Positions 1 to 6,459 are shown, counted from the stretch's first letter. The stretch: 7,826 nt of DNA from Rhodospirillaceae bacterium UBA4479 (GCA_002389175.1 DGNZ01000315.1:1-7826), one strand, 5' to 3'. The notes: generated from the sequence alone by a model not told the origin. Program-made: numbers and translations.

Positions 1-287
1 TCGTCTTTGCGGGCAACTTCCAGGCCGCCGATGCGGGAGTACCGTCCGCGTTTCTCAAAGAAGTCAATGCTGTACTTGGTTGTGAAGATCGTCATCTGGT
101 CGTGCATCGTGTTGAAGCAAAAATCCGACGCGTGTCCGGTCGATCCGATATCGGTCGGCACGCCGGATTTATCGATGCCGATGATGTTGTCCCAGCCGCG
201 TTCAATCAGGTGATGGACGACGGACGCGCCGACGATCCCGCCAAGGCCAATGATGACAACATCTGCTTTTTTATTGAAATCCGACAT
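1..287 (-). CDS. FAD-dependent oxidoreductase, DAO / dimethylglycine-dehydrogenase-like (N-terminus only)
   Basis: Partial gene: 95 codons are present and the rest lies beyond position 1. The translation begins MSDFNKKADVVIIGLGGIVG, a Rossmann dinucleotide-binding start with glycines at residues 14, 16, 17 and 20. An acidic residue (D39) at the end of the second strand would bind the ADP ribose. A GSTGHASDF stretch follows; its His52 sits where the dimethylglycine/sarcosine dehydrogenase family carries the histidine that binds FAD covalently. Family members oxidatively demethylate N-methyl amino acids such as dimethylglycine or sarcosine; the substrate here cannot be told from the fragment. 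The start is ATG at 285-287, with a strong GGGGAG ribosome binding site (complement of 295-300) seven bases upstream. The gene is divergent from the dioxygenase gene. The family is fairly sure, the substrate is not. Confidence 0.8.
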   Translation of the reverse strand, partial: MSDFNKKADVVIIGLGGIVGASVVHHLIERGWDNIIGIDKSGVPTDIGSTGHASDFCFNTMHDQMTIFTTKYSIDFFEKRGRYSRIGGLEVARKD

Positions 288-324
288 CGTGTATCTCCCC
301 GTACGGCCTTGGTCCAATATCCTG

Positions 325-347
325 ACCGATTGCCCTATCAAATCGGT
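325..347. promoter_or_regulatory. 7-9-7 inverted repeat, candidate operator
   Basis: ACCGATT at 325-331 is mirrored exactly by AATCGGT at 341-347, with nine bases between. The centres of the half-sites are about 16 bases apart, near one and a half helical turns. On the minus strand it begins four bases after the TATAAT box, so it covers the expected transcription start of the flavoprotein gene. This is a typical place for a repressor dimer. It could also form a weak hairpin in the 5' leader. Nothing in the window identifies a regulator. Confidence 0.4.
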
Positions 348-350
348 AGA

Positions 351-356
351 ATTATA
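351..356 (-). promoter_or_regulatory. Candidate -10 box of the flavoprotein gene
   Basis: Read on the minus strand this is a perfect TATAAT hexamer, 63 bases upstream of the flavoprotein start codon. No good -35 hexamer lies 16-18 bases further upstream, so an activator may be needed, or the match may be chance. Confidence 0.4.
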
Positions 357-426
357 GGGGGCTCGCCGCTTGGTATTTCGCGACAATCCCTGTCTTGATA
401 TCGCCAAACGTAACCATCAATCGCAA

Positions 427-455
427 TTGCTCATGGGCGCATGGCAACTTATCCT
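427..455 (+). promoter_or_regulatory. Weak candidate promoter of the dioxygenase gene
   Basis: TTGCTC at 427-432 and TATCCT at 450-455 are 17 bases apart, with 3/6 and 4/6 matches to the sigma-70 consensus. The same stretch holds an imperfect inverted repeat, TTGCTCATG then CATGGCAA around GGCG, which might be a protein-binding site over the -35 region. The assignment is weak. Confidence 0.2.
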
Positions 456-485
456 ATGAAAAAGATGCTTTAAAACAACGCCTTT

Positions 486-490
486 GGGAG
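486..490 (+). promoter_or_regulatory. Ribosome binding site that decides the dioxygenase start
   Basis: GGGAG lies 11 bases before ATG 502. An in-frame TTG at 484 would put this site inside the coding region, so the ATG is the better start. Confidence 0.6.
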
Positions 491-501
491 CACGCAAATC
501 C

Positions 502-1380
502 ATGCTGAACGACTGGGAACCGCCAAAATCCTTTGCCACATATAAGCATATCGCCGTCACGCGCATGGCGGGGGGCATCGGTGCCGAAGTATCCGGTGTC
601 GACGTATCGACAGATTTATCTGACGCAGTGATTGCTGAAATCACCGGGGCGCTTGATGAAAACCATGTGATTTTCTTTCGCGATCAGAATTTGGAACCGA
701 AACGCCAAGCCGCCTTTGCATCACGATTTGGGCCATTGATCCCATATCCGATGGTCAAAGGATTGGACGGCACGGACGAGGTTGTGCCCGTGATCAAAAA
801 TGCCGACGAGCGCATGAATTTTGGCGGCATTTGGCACGCCGATACGACGTATCTTGCCGAACCCCCGATGGGCGCGATGCTGTATGCGGTCGAATTGCCG
901 CCATATGGAGGGGACACATTATTCGCCAATATGCATTTGGCGTATGATACATTATCACACAGTCTGCAGGCGTACTTGGAAACGCTGACGGTGATCCAGA
1001 ATTCCGCCAAGGCCGAAGTGACCCGGACGCGTGAAGACCGCGTCAATGAACAAGGCGAGGAACGTATCGCTTTGGTCTCAGAGCATCCGGCCGTGATTGT
1101 GCATCCGCGCACGGGTCGGAAGTCATTATTTGTGAATTCAGGCCATACCGAGCGGTTCAAGGAATTAACATCAGAAGAAAGCGCACCGTTGTTGGATTTT
1201 CTGTTCAAACATCAATCCCGACCTGAATTCACCTGCCGTTTCCACTGGACTCCGGGCGCGATGGCGTTCTGGGACAACTACGCCAGTCAGCATAACCCCA
1301 TCAACGACTACCATGGATTTAAGCGCCTGATGCACCGGGTCACGATTGGTGGCGGCAAGCCACAAGGGGTTGGCAAATAA
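502..1380 (+). CDS. TauD/TfdA-family Fe(II)/2-oxoglutarate-dependent dioxygenase
   Basis: A 292-residue cytosolic enzyme, close to the usual family length (E. coli TauD 283). It couples decarboxylation of 2-oxoglutarate to succinate with hydroxylation of a substrate. The iron ligands are visible: WHADTTY gives His112 and Asp114, and ASQHNP gives His264. KRLMHRVTI supplies Arg275 and Arg279, the region that holds the 2-oxoglutarate carboxylate and substrate in TauD. The family signature YGGDTLFANM lies between, near residues 133-142, and the N-terminal GGIGAEVSGVD strand (residues 24-34) is typical. Nothing is truncated. TauD, TfdA and alkylsulfatase-type members share all these motifs, and no transport genes for taurine or sulfonates are adjacent, so the substrate is undecided. 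The gene stands alone and converges on the gene ending at 1476. Confidence 0.9.
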   Translation: MLNDWEPPKSFATYKHIAVTRMAGGIGAEVSGVDVSTDLSDAVIAEITGALDENHVIFFRDQNLEPKRQAAFASRFGPLIPYPMVKGLDGTDEVVPVIKNADERMNFGGIWHADTTYLAEPPMGAMLYAVELPPYGGDTLFANMHLAYDTLSHSLQAYLETLTVIQNSAKAEVTRTREDRVNEQGEERIALVSEHPAVIVHPRTGRKSLFVNSGHTERFKELTSEESAPLLDFLFKHQSRPEFTCRFHWTPGAMAFWDNYASQHNPINDYHGFKRLMHRVTIGGGKPQGVGK

Positions 1381-1387
1381 ACAACCT

Positions 1388-1454
1388 GTCATTCCCGCGA
1401 AGGCGGGAATCTATGGTGTGTCAGTGAATGGACCCCCGCCTGCGCGGGGGTGAC
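1388..1454. repeat. Two-hairpin palindromic intergenic repeat
   Basis: ATTCCCGC-GAAG-GCGGGAAT at 1391-1410 is a perfect 8-bp stem with a 4-base loop. ACCCCCGC-CTGC-GCGGGGGT at 1432-1451 is a second perfect 8-bp stem. The outer ends GTCA (1388-1391) and TGAC (1451-1454) also pair, and the two GC arms can pair with each other, so the whole unit is one large imperfect palindrome. This matches a style of dispersed element common in alphaproteobacterial genomes. It sits between convergent genes and may act as a bidirectional terminator, although neither stem has a T-tract. Confidence 0.75.
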
Positions 1455-1475
1455 GGCAACGGAGGGGCTTTGAAC

Positions 1476-2246
1476 CTAAACTCCAAGCTTATCCGTACCC
1501 AAAATCACCTCGTGTGGATGATCAAATGGCTGAGTCGTCCGCTCCATATGTGTGCGGCGCTGGTTGCGTTGATCATTGTCGGAAATTGACGACAGCACGA
1601 ATTGCTCGACCGATAAATCGGTGGCGAGAGAACTATTCACGTGTGACAAAACATCACGTTGGCCCATGGCGGCCCATTGTCGGCCATGGGCTTGAACTTC
1701 TGAGAGGGGAACCGGATTTCCACCTGGTGCGTATGCCCCCGCGTTGCCCCGATAGAAATAGACGTCTGGTAATTTGGGACCGTTTTCAATCTGTAAGTCG
1801 ATATCGTTGAGCCGCGCGAAGACATAATTTTCATGCCCCAGTTCCGTTGGGTGCATGGCATCCAATTGCGCATCATCCAGCCAATTCACGAACAAATTGA
1901 CCGTGGTGGTTTCTGAGGGTTGGAGGGCTGCGGCGATGGAGCCATAGGATGTGATATGGGCCGAAAACACCGTATCGAAGCCGCTGAGTGCACATTTTTC
2001 ACACGCAATCGGCGACCACTCGGAACCTTGGAATTTGCGTAATATTTGTTCGGGCGATTGGTTAGACCCGACGGCCAAGACGGGTGTGCGGTTTTCGCGA
2101 TGAGGAGCAGCATCGTCGGGCGCTAACCTCGACCAAGTGCCATCTGCAACCAGATAAGAATGATCAGGTATTAAATACGGATAGCCGAACGCCCGTGCCA
2201 AGCGCACGTCATCTTCTGGGCTATGATCCCACCAACCGAGCGTCAT
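1476..2246 (-). CDS. Conserved-looking hypothetical protein, possible gamma-glutamylcyclotransferase-like fold
   Basis: A 256-residue protein that I do not firmly recognise. No signal peptide or membrane segment is visible. Residues 56-62 read VLAVGSN, like the YGSN loop of the GGCT/AIG2 fold. Residues 101-110 (YGSIAAALQP), the V116-W122 strand, and a D124-to-Y141 stretch with a TELGHENY motif (Glu135 and Tyr141) fit the order of elements in that fold. A Cys-x-x-Cys pair occurs at 82-85. An N-terminal segment with GYPYLIPDHSYL (residues 21-32) precedes the possible domain. The ATG at 2244-2246 has only a weak GGAA upstream. It begins 18 bases after the stop of the HD-GYP gene, so the two are probably co-transcribed. 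The coding assignment is supported by length, domain-like sequence and tight spacing; the function is open. Confidence 0.7.
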   Translation of the reverse strand: MTLGWWDHSPEDDVRLARAFGYPYLIPDHSYLVADGTWSRLAPDDAAPHRENRTPVLAVGSNQSPEQILRKFQGSEWSPIACEKCALSGFDTVFSAHITSYGSIAAALQPSETTTVNLFVNWLDDAQLDAMHPTELGHENYVFARLNDIDLQIENGPKLPDVYFYRGNAGAYAPGGNPVPLSEVQAHGRQWAAMGQRDVLSHVNSSLATDLSVEQFVLSSISDNDQRNQRRTHMERTTQPFDHPHEVILGTDKLGV

Positions 2247-2264
2247 TGAATAAATTCCGGCGTT

Positions 2265-4088
2265 TTAATCGTCGTTGCCAGCCGGTTGTGGCGCTTCGGG
2301 CGGGGTGACGTACTGGCTGATATCGACGTCATCCAATTGCTCGGGCAACAAGAACCGCTCGGCGTATTCTTTGTAGGCGCCAGAGGTCAAAAACAGCTCA
2401 AACAATTCATCGTCGATGTGTTCGTCTTTTTTCATAAACGACATGATCTTGACGCTATCCGATAGTTTCTTCGGCGCCTTGTACGGTCGATCAGCAGCAG
2501 TCAGGGCCTCAAAAATATCGGCGATGGCCATGATCCGTGCGGGCACCGACATATCGGATTTGTTCAGTTTTTTGGGATACCCGGATCCATCCATCTTTTC
2601 GTGGTGACCGCCCGCCATTTCAGGGACGCGTGCCAGATGTTTTGGGAACGGAAGGGCTTCTAGCATGATGATTGTTTGGACGATGTGGTCGTTAATTTTG
2701 AAGCGTTCTTCTTCGGTCAATGTGCCGCGTGCGATACACAGGTTGTAAACCTCGCCCATGTTGTACATGTGCTCTGGTACATCCAGCTGAAAGCCCCAGG
2801 GGTTTTCGTTCTCGGCGGTCGCTTCCAGCCCATCACGATAAACCACGTGATCATATTTATCGGTAAGCAGGTTTTCCTGGACGGGCAGGGTTGGTTCTGG
2901 TTCGCGTTCGATCCGGCGCAATTCTTCGTAAGACAATCCAAGGCGGTCCGATAAGGTCCGCGTCCACTTGATGTTGGCAATCTCTTTGACCCGTTCAATC
3001 CGCTCGGGGGCCATGAATTCACCGCCGACGTTGCTCTCGGCGATAAACGCGAAATCATCATCCAACTGGGCGAGTTCTTCTTCCAACTCAGCCCGAAGTG
3101 TTTCTTCATCGCCGCCCGCCATGACCTTTTTCATATGCTCGATCACGCGGTCGCGTTTGACGATCTCAAAACGATTCCGGACTTCATGGATACGGTTATA
3201 AATGGTCTCTAATTTGGTTGCTTTGTCGACGACGTATTCCGGTGTGGTGACTTTGCCGCAATCGTGTAACCAGGCCGCGATATGCAGTTCGTACCATTCG
3301 TCTTCGGTCAGGTCGAAATCAGCGAAGGGGCCATCTTTTTGATCACAGGCGGCGTTCGCCAGCATTTTTGTGAGTTCCGGGACGCGCTGACAGTGTCCGC
3401 CCGTATAGGGTGATTTGGCGTCAATGGCCGACGCGATCAGCTCGATAAAGCTATCGAGTAGTTTTTTCTGCGATGCCAAAAGCTGCTGATTGTCGAGCGC
3501 GACAGCGGCTTGTGATGATAACGCTTCGATCAGGGGCTGGATGTCGCTGCCAAATTCGCTGACTTCGTTGGTATCAGGATCAAGTGCGTTTAGAAGCTGC
3601 AGAACACCGATGACTTCGTTTTGTGAATTTTTAAGCGGCACGCACAAGAACGATTTCGAACGATAGCCCGTACCTTCATCAAATTTCTTGGTGCCGGAAA
3701 AATCGAAGCCTTCGTTTTCATAAGCATCGGGAACGTTAATGGATTGGCCCGTCAACGCAGCCGAGGACGCGACGTTTTTGTGGTTTTCTTCGCCAGATTT
3801 TGCATCGTAAAGCGCCAGAGGCGGGAAATTGATGTCTTTGCCCGTGGTGCCGCCCATGGCGATATTCAGGCTATCGGTCCGCATGATTTCGAACTGCAAG
3901 CGGTTGTCTTCGGTCCGGATGTAAAGCGTTCCACCATCTGCATTGGCGAGGCTTTTGGCCTCTAACAGGATGTTTTCCATCAATGTGTTGATGTCACGCT
4001 CAGCGGATAGCGCGATGCCAATATCAATCAGCCGCTGAAAGCTGGATGCGCTGATCATATCGCCCGTATTGGTCGTGCCGTCGGCCAT
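2265..4088 (-). CDS. GAF domain plus HD-GYP domain protein, probable cyclic-di-GMP phosphodiesterase
   Basis: A 607-residue cytosolic signalling protein. Residues about 17-200 form a GAF sensory domain, ending in the typical FLCVPLKNSQNEVIGVLQLLN strand-turn-strand. A helical linker (200-225) leads to the HD-GYP domain: GHCQRV (His232), HDCGK (His275, Asp276, Lys279), NDH (His468), HHEKMDGSGYP (His495, His496, Gly503-Pro505) and ADIFEALTAADRPY (Asp524). All the usual metal-binding positions are present, so it is probably active in hydrolysing cyclic di-GMP. Unusually, about 160 residues (roughly 293-455), including an acidic helical stretch (327-345), separate the HDxGK half from the HHExxGYP half. 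The start is ATG 4086-4088 with GAGAAG nine bases upstream. An in-frame TTG at 4121 with AAAGGG before it would add 11 residues. It is divergent from ubiD and leads a two-gene unit. Confidence 0.9.
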   Translation of the reverse strand: MADGTTNTGDMISASSFQRLIDIGIALSAERDINTLMENILLEAKSLANADGGTLYIRTEDNRLQFEIMRTDSLNIAMGGTTGKDINFPPLALYDAKSGEENHKNVASSAALTGQSINVPDAYENEGFDFSGTKKFDEGTGYRSKSFLCVPLKNSQNEVIGVLQLLNALDPDTNEVSEFGSDIQPLIEALSSQAAVALDNQQLLASQKKLLDSFIELIASAIDAKSPYTGGHCQRVPELTKMLANAACDQKDGPFADFDLTEDEWYELHIAAWLHDCGKVTTPEYVVDKATKLETIYNRIHEVRNRFEIVKRDRVIEHMKKVMAGGDEETLRAELEEELAQLDDDFAFIAESNVGGEFMAPERIERVKEIANIKWTRTLSDRLGLSYEELRRIEREPEPTLPVQENLLTDKYDHVVYRDGLEATAENENPWGFQLDVPEHMYNMGEVYNLCIARGTLTEEERFKINDHIVQTIIMLEALPFPKHLARVPEMAGGHHEKMDGSGYPKKLNKSDMSVPARIMAIADIFEALTAADRPYKAPKKLSDSVKIMSFMKKDEHIDDELFELFLTSGAYKEYAERFLLPEQLDDVDISQYVTPPEAPQPAGNDD

Positions 4089-4170
4089 TCGTATCGTCTT
4101 CTCATACCGTTTGGGCCACAAAAGGCGGCCCTTTGATGGTTTGAGTGACTCTAATCTTTAAAGCCCTTGA

Positions 4171-4201
4171 TTGACAATGCTCGTAGCGGCCTTTCTTGAA
4201 T
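4171..4201 (+). promoter_or_regulatory. Weak candidate promoter for ubiD
   Basis: A perfect TTGACA (4171-4176) is followed 19 bases later by TTGAAT (4196-4201, 4/6 match to TATAAT). The spacing is longer than ideal. The divergent region also has inverted repeats CTTGA/TCAAG (4195-4210) and GACCG/CGGTC (4217-4233), which could be regulatory sites or chance. Confidence 0.3.
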
Positions 4202-4254
4202 TTTCTCAAGCCTCTTGACCGTTCGGTTCGGTCGGGTTCAACTCCGAAAATACG

Positions 4255-4259
4255 AGAGG
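4255..4259 (+). promoter_or_regulatory. Ribosome binding site of ubiD
   Basis: AGAGG lies seven bases before ATG 4267, which fixes the start and agrees with the usual UbiD N-terminus. Confidence 0.7.
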
Positions 4260-4266
4260 TATTTCA

Positions 4267-5787
4267 ATGTCCTACGCATCATTACGCGAATTCATAGATC
4301 GCCTGGAAAAAGAAGGGCGATTGGTCCGCGTCTCAACCCCGGTTTCCACGAATTTAGAGATGACAGAGATCCAGACCCGCGTGATCGCCGAGGGGGGACC
4401 CGCGATCCTGTTTGAGAATGTCATCAACTCAGATGGGTCTAAATCCGACATTCCGGTGCTGGTGAACCTGTTTGGCACCGTCGAACGCGTCGCCTGGGGC
4501 ATGAACCGCGAACCGAGCGAGCTCCGCAGTATTGGCGAAACCTTGGCATTCCTGCGCCAACCCGAGCCCCCGGGCGGATGGCGTGAAGCTGTTGAAATGC
4601 TGCCGCTTTTGAAAACCGTGATGGCGATGAAGCCTAAAATGGCATCAACCCCCTTGTGTCAGGAAGTGGTGCTGCGCGGTGATGATATCGATCTAACCAA
4701 ATTACCCGTGCAAACCTGCTGGCCGGGCGAACCAGCGCCGCTGATCACGTGGCCATTGGTGGTCACTAAGGGACCCAATGACAAAAAGGGTGGGGATAAG
4801 CGCGATGGCTTTAACCTCGGCATCTATCGGATGCAGGTGCTGGGCAAAAACAAGACGTTGATGCGCTGGCTCAAACATCGGGGTGGGGCACAGCATTATC
4901 AGCGTTGGAAAGATGAAAATCCTGCACCGCTGCCCGCGGCCGCGGTGTTGGGCGCAGACCCTGGCATTATTTTGGCGGCGGTCACACCCGTGCCGGATAC
5001 GCTGTCGGAATATCAATTCGCAGGCTTGTTGCGCGGTAAAAAGGTCGAGCTTGTCGATTGCGTCAGCCAGCCGATCAAAGTGCCCGCGACCGCCGAAATC
5101 GTGATTGAGGGCGAGGTGTCTTTGTCTGAGTACGCAGACGAAGGACCTTATGGCGATCACACTGGGTATTATAATTCAGTAGAGCCGTTCCCGGTCTTTA
5201 ACGTCACCGCGATCACGATGCGGAAAAACCCGATTTATCTGTCGACGTATACCGGGCGGCCCCCGGATGAGCCATCGGTATTGGGTGAGGCGCTGAACGA
5301 TGTGTTCGTGCCGTTATTGCAACAGCAGTTCCCCGAAATCGTCGATTTCTGGTTACCGCCCGAGGGATGCTCGTACCGCGTTGCCGTGGTGTCGATGAAA
5401 AAGGCCTATCCCGGTCACGCCAAGCGCGTGATGATGGCGGTGTGGTCGTACTTGCGCCAATTCATGTACACCAAATTCGTGATCGTGGTCGACGAGGATA
5501 TCAACGCCCGCGACTGGAACGACGTGATCTGGGCGCTGTCGACCAACGTCGATCCGGGCCGTGATCTGACGGTCATCGAAGGCACGCCAATCGATTATCT
5601 CGACTTCGCATCGCCGCAATCGGGGTTGGGCGGCAAACTCGGCATCGACGCAACAACAAAACTCCCCCCCGAAACCGACCGCGAATGGGGCACCAAAATC
5701 CGCATGACCGACGATGTCATCGAAAAGGTCGATCAGATGTGGGCGGAGTTGGGGATACCGGGGAGTGGTAAGGGGATTTGGAAGTAG
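4267..5787 (+). CDS. ubiD: 4-hydroxy-3-polyprenylbenzoate decarboxylase UbiD
   Basis: A 506-residue protein (E. coli UbiD is 497). It decarboxylates 4-hydroxy-3-polyprenylbenzoate to 2-polyprenylphenol in ubiquinone synthesis, using the prenylated flavin made by UbiX; ubiX is not in this window. Long stretches match proteobacterial UbiD: FNLGIYRMQ (Arg188), MRWLKHRGGAQHYQRW, TPVPDTLSEYQFAGLLRGKK, DEGPYGDHTGYYN (Glu292 and Asp297), TYTGRPPDEPSVLGEALNDV, PPEGCSYRVAVV, GHAKRVMM, and NARDWNDVIWALST near the C-terminus. Arg188 with Glu292 and Asp297 lie where the family's catalytic Arg-Glu-Glu/Asp triad is expected. The protein acts as a soluble or membrane-associated oligomer. It appears to be a single-gene unit. 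Its TAG stop is followed at once by the first 105-bp repeat. The family also holds decarboxylases of other aromatic acids, but the similarity to true UbiD is strong. Confidence 0.96.
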   Translation: MSYASLREFIDRLEKEGRLVRVSTPVSTNLEMTEIQTRVIAEGGPAILFENVINSDGSKSDIPVLVNLFGTVERVAWGMNREPSELRSIGETLAFLRQPEPPGGWREAVEMLPLLKTVMAMKPKMASTPLCQEVVLRGDDIDLTKLPVQTCWPGEPAPLITWPLVVTKGPNDKKGGDKRDGFNLGIYRMQVLGKNKTLMRWLKHRGGAQHYQRWKDENPAPLPAAAVLGADPGIILAAVTPVPDTLSEYQFAGLLRGKKVELVDCVSQPIKVPATAEIVIEGEVSLSEYADEGPYGDHTGYYNSVEPFPVFNVTAITMRKNPIYLSTYTGRPPDEPSVLGEALNDVFVPLLQQQFPEIVDFWLPPEGCSYRVAVVSMKKAYPGHAKRVMMAVWSYLRQFMYTKFVIVVDEDINARDWNDVIWALSTNVDPGRDLTVIEGTPIDYLDFASPQSGLGGKLGIDATTKLPPETDREWGTKIRMTDDVIEKVDQMWAELGIPGSGKGIWK

Positions 5788-5892
5788 CCCCCTCACCTAA
5801 CCTCTCCCCCTAAAAGGGGAGAGGGATGAGATCGAGTTACGTTGATACAGGGTCCCTCTCCCTTACGGAGTGGGGGAGAGGACAGGTGAGGG
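5788..5892. repeat. 105-bp composite palindromic repeat, copy 1
   Basis: About 94% identical to copy 2 at 6264-6368, in direct orientation (six mismatches by hand alignment). An outer stem (CCCTCACCT at the left, AGGTGAGGG at 5884-5892) encloses two hairpins. The first is CCTCTCCCC/GGGGAGAGG at 5801-5824 with loop CTAAAA. The second pairs CCTCTCCC (starting at 5854) with GGGAGAGG (ending at 5881). The copy begins at the base after the ubiD stop codon and ends 36 bases before the nuclease start. It may also shape the 3' end of the ubiD mRNA; no T-tract follows the stems. Confidence 0.9.
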
Positions 5893-5928
5893 TGCAAAAA
5901 CCTCGCTAAACCCTCCATAGCTTCGGGC

Positions 5929-6276
5929 ATGGAAACGATCCTTACCAAAGCACGACGTTTACGGCGCGACATGACACTCACCGAACGGGTTGTTTGGGGT
6001 GTTCTTCGCGCGCGTGGATTGCGTGGATTTAAGTTCCGACGTCAGGTTCCCGTAGGTCCGTTTATCTCTGATTTTTTGTGTGCCGAAGCGGGACTGATTA
6101 TCGAAATTGATGGGGATACGCATAGCCATCAAATCGCTTATGATCGGCGGCGCACAATGTATCTGGAAACGCAGGGGTATCGGGTCGTTCGGATCACCAA
6201 TCGTGAGGTTCGTGAGAACTTTGAAGGTGCGATGAATTACATTTCAGAGTCATTGCCGAAGTACCCCCTCACCTAA
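5929..6276 (+). CDS. DUF559 (Vsr-like, PD-(D/E)XK superfamily) endonuclease-domain protein
   Basis: A 115-residue small protein covering one DUF559 domain from near start to end. Signature segments are LRRDMTLTERVVWGVLRARGL (11-31), FKFRRQVPVGPFISDF (34-49, Asp48), LIIEIDGDTH (56-65, Glu59, Asp61, His65) and QGYRVVRITNREV (82-94). Asp48 followed by Glu-x-Asp fits the metal-binding core of Vsr-related nucleases. No substrate is established for the family, so nicking or cleavage of DNA is an inference. ATG 5929 is the only plausible upstream start in this frame, since a TGA at 5887-5889 closes it, and no clear ribosome binding site precedes it; ATG 5971 would be a shorter alternative. The last codons and the TAA stop (6274-6276) lie inside repeat copy 2. 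The gene is enclosed by the two repeats. Confidence 0.85.
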   Translation: METILTKARRLRRDMTLTERVVWGVLRARGLRGFKFRRQVPVGPFISDFLCAEAGLIIEIDGDTHSHQIAYDRRRTMYLETQGYRVVRITNREVRENFEGAMNYISESLPKYPLT

Positions 6277-6368
6277 CCTCTCCCCCTAAAAGGGGAGAGG
6301 GATGAGATCGAGTCACGTGAATACTGGGTCCCTCTCCCCTACGAAGTGGGGGAGAGGACAGGTGAGGG
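6264..6368. repeat. 105-bp composite palindromic repeat, copy 2
   Basis: Same orientation and structure as copy 1, 476 bases further on. The outer stem is longer here: CCCCCTCACCT (6264-6274) pairs perfectly with AGGTGAGGGGG (6360-6370). The inner hairpins are CCTCTCCCC/GGGGAGAGG (6277-6300) and CCTCTCCCC/GGGGAGAGG around TACGAAGTG (6330-6356). Most differences from copy 1 fall in the linker between the hairpins or in a loop, so the stems are conserved. It supplies the end of the DUF559 reading frame. Confidence 0.9.
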
Positions 6369-6374
6369 GGTAAA

Positions 6375-6401
6375 GACGCCTTTGAACAATAAAATGGCGT
6401 C
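6375..6401. repeat. Inverted repeat upstream of the methyltransferase gene
   Basis: GACGCC (6375-6380) and GGCGTC (6396-6401) are exact complements around an AT-rich 15-base loop. It could be an operator or a weak hairpin. A possible -10-like TACAAT occurs further on at 6443-6448, without a convincing -35. Confidence 0.3.
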
Positions 6402-6459
6402 GATAGAACTTTTATTCTGAGCAATTCAAGCTATCAAAATTATACAATAACAACGCCGG

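Noticed and set aside
484..501. TTG at 484 as start of the dioxygenase
   Set aside because: The GGGAG ribosome site would then lie inside the gene; ATG 502 fits better.
684..1208. Minus-strand open frame of 174 codons inside the dioxygenase gene
   Set aside because: It is antisense to a gene with full catalytic motifs and has no recognisable domain.
4702..5160. Minus-strand open frames within ubiD (also 5353-5796)
   Set aside because: They are long only because of codon bias on the opposite strand, and ubiD is unambiguous.
5801..5824. Rho-independent terminator for ubiD
   Set aside because: The stem is strong, but the bases after it (GATGAGATCG) contain no T-tract.
5793..5981. Minus-strand open frame of 62 codons across repeat copy 1 and the start of the DUF559 gene
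   Set aside because: Its proline/glycine-rich part is simply the translated palindromic repeat, and it overlaps the real gene antisense.
5788..6368. CRISPR array or insertion sequence
   Set aside because: There are only two 105-bp copies separated by a gene, with no regular spacers, no cas gene and no transposase.
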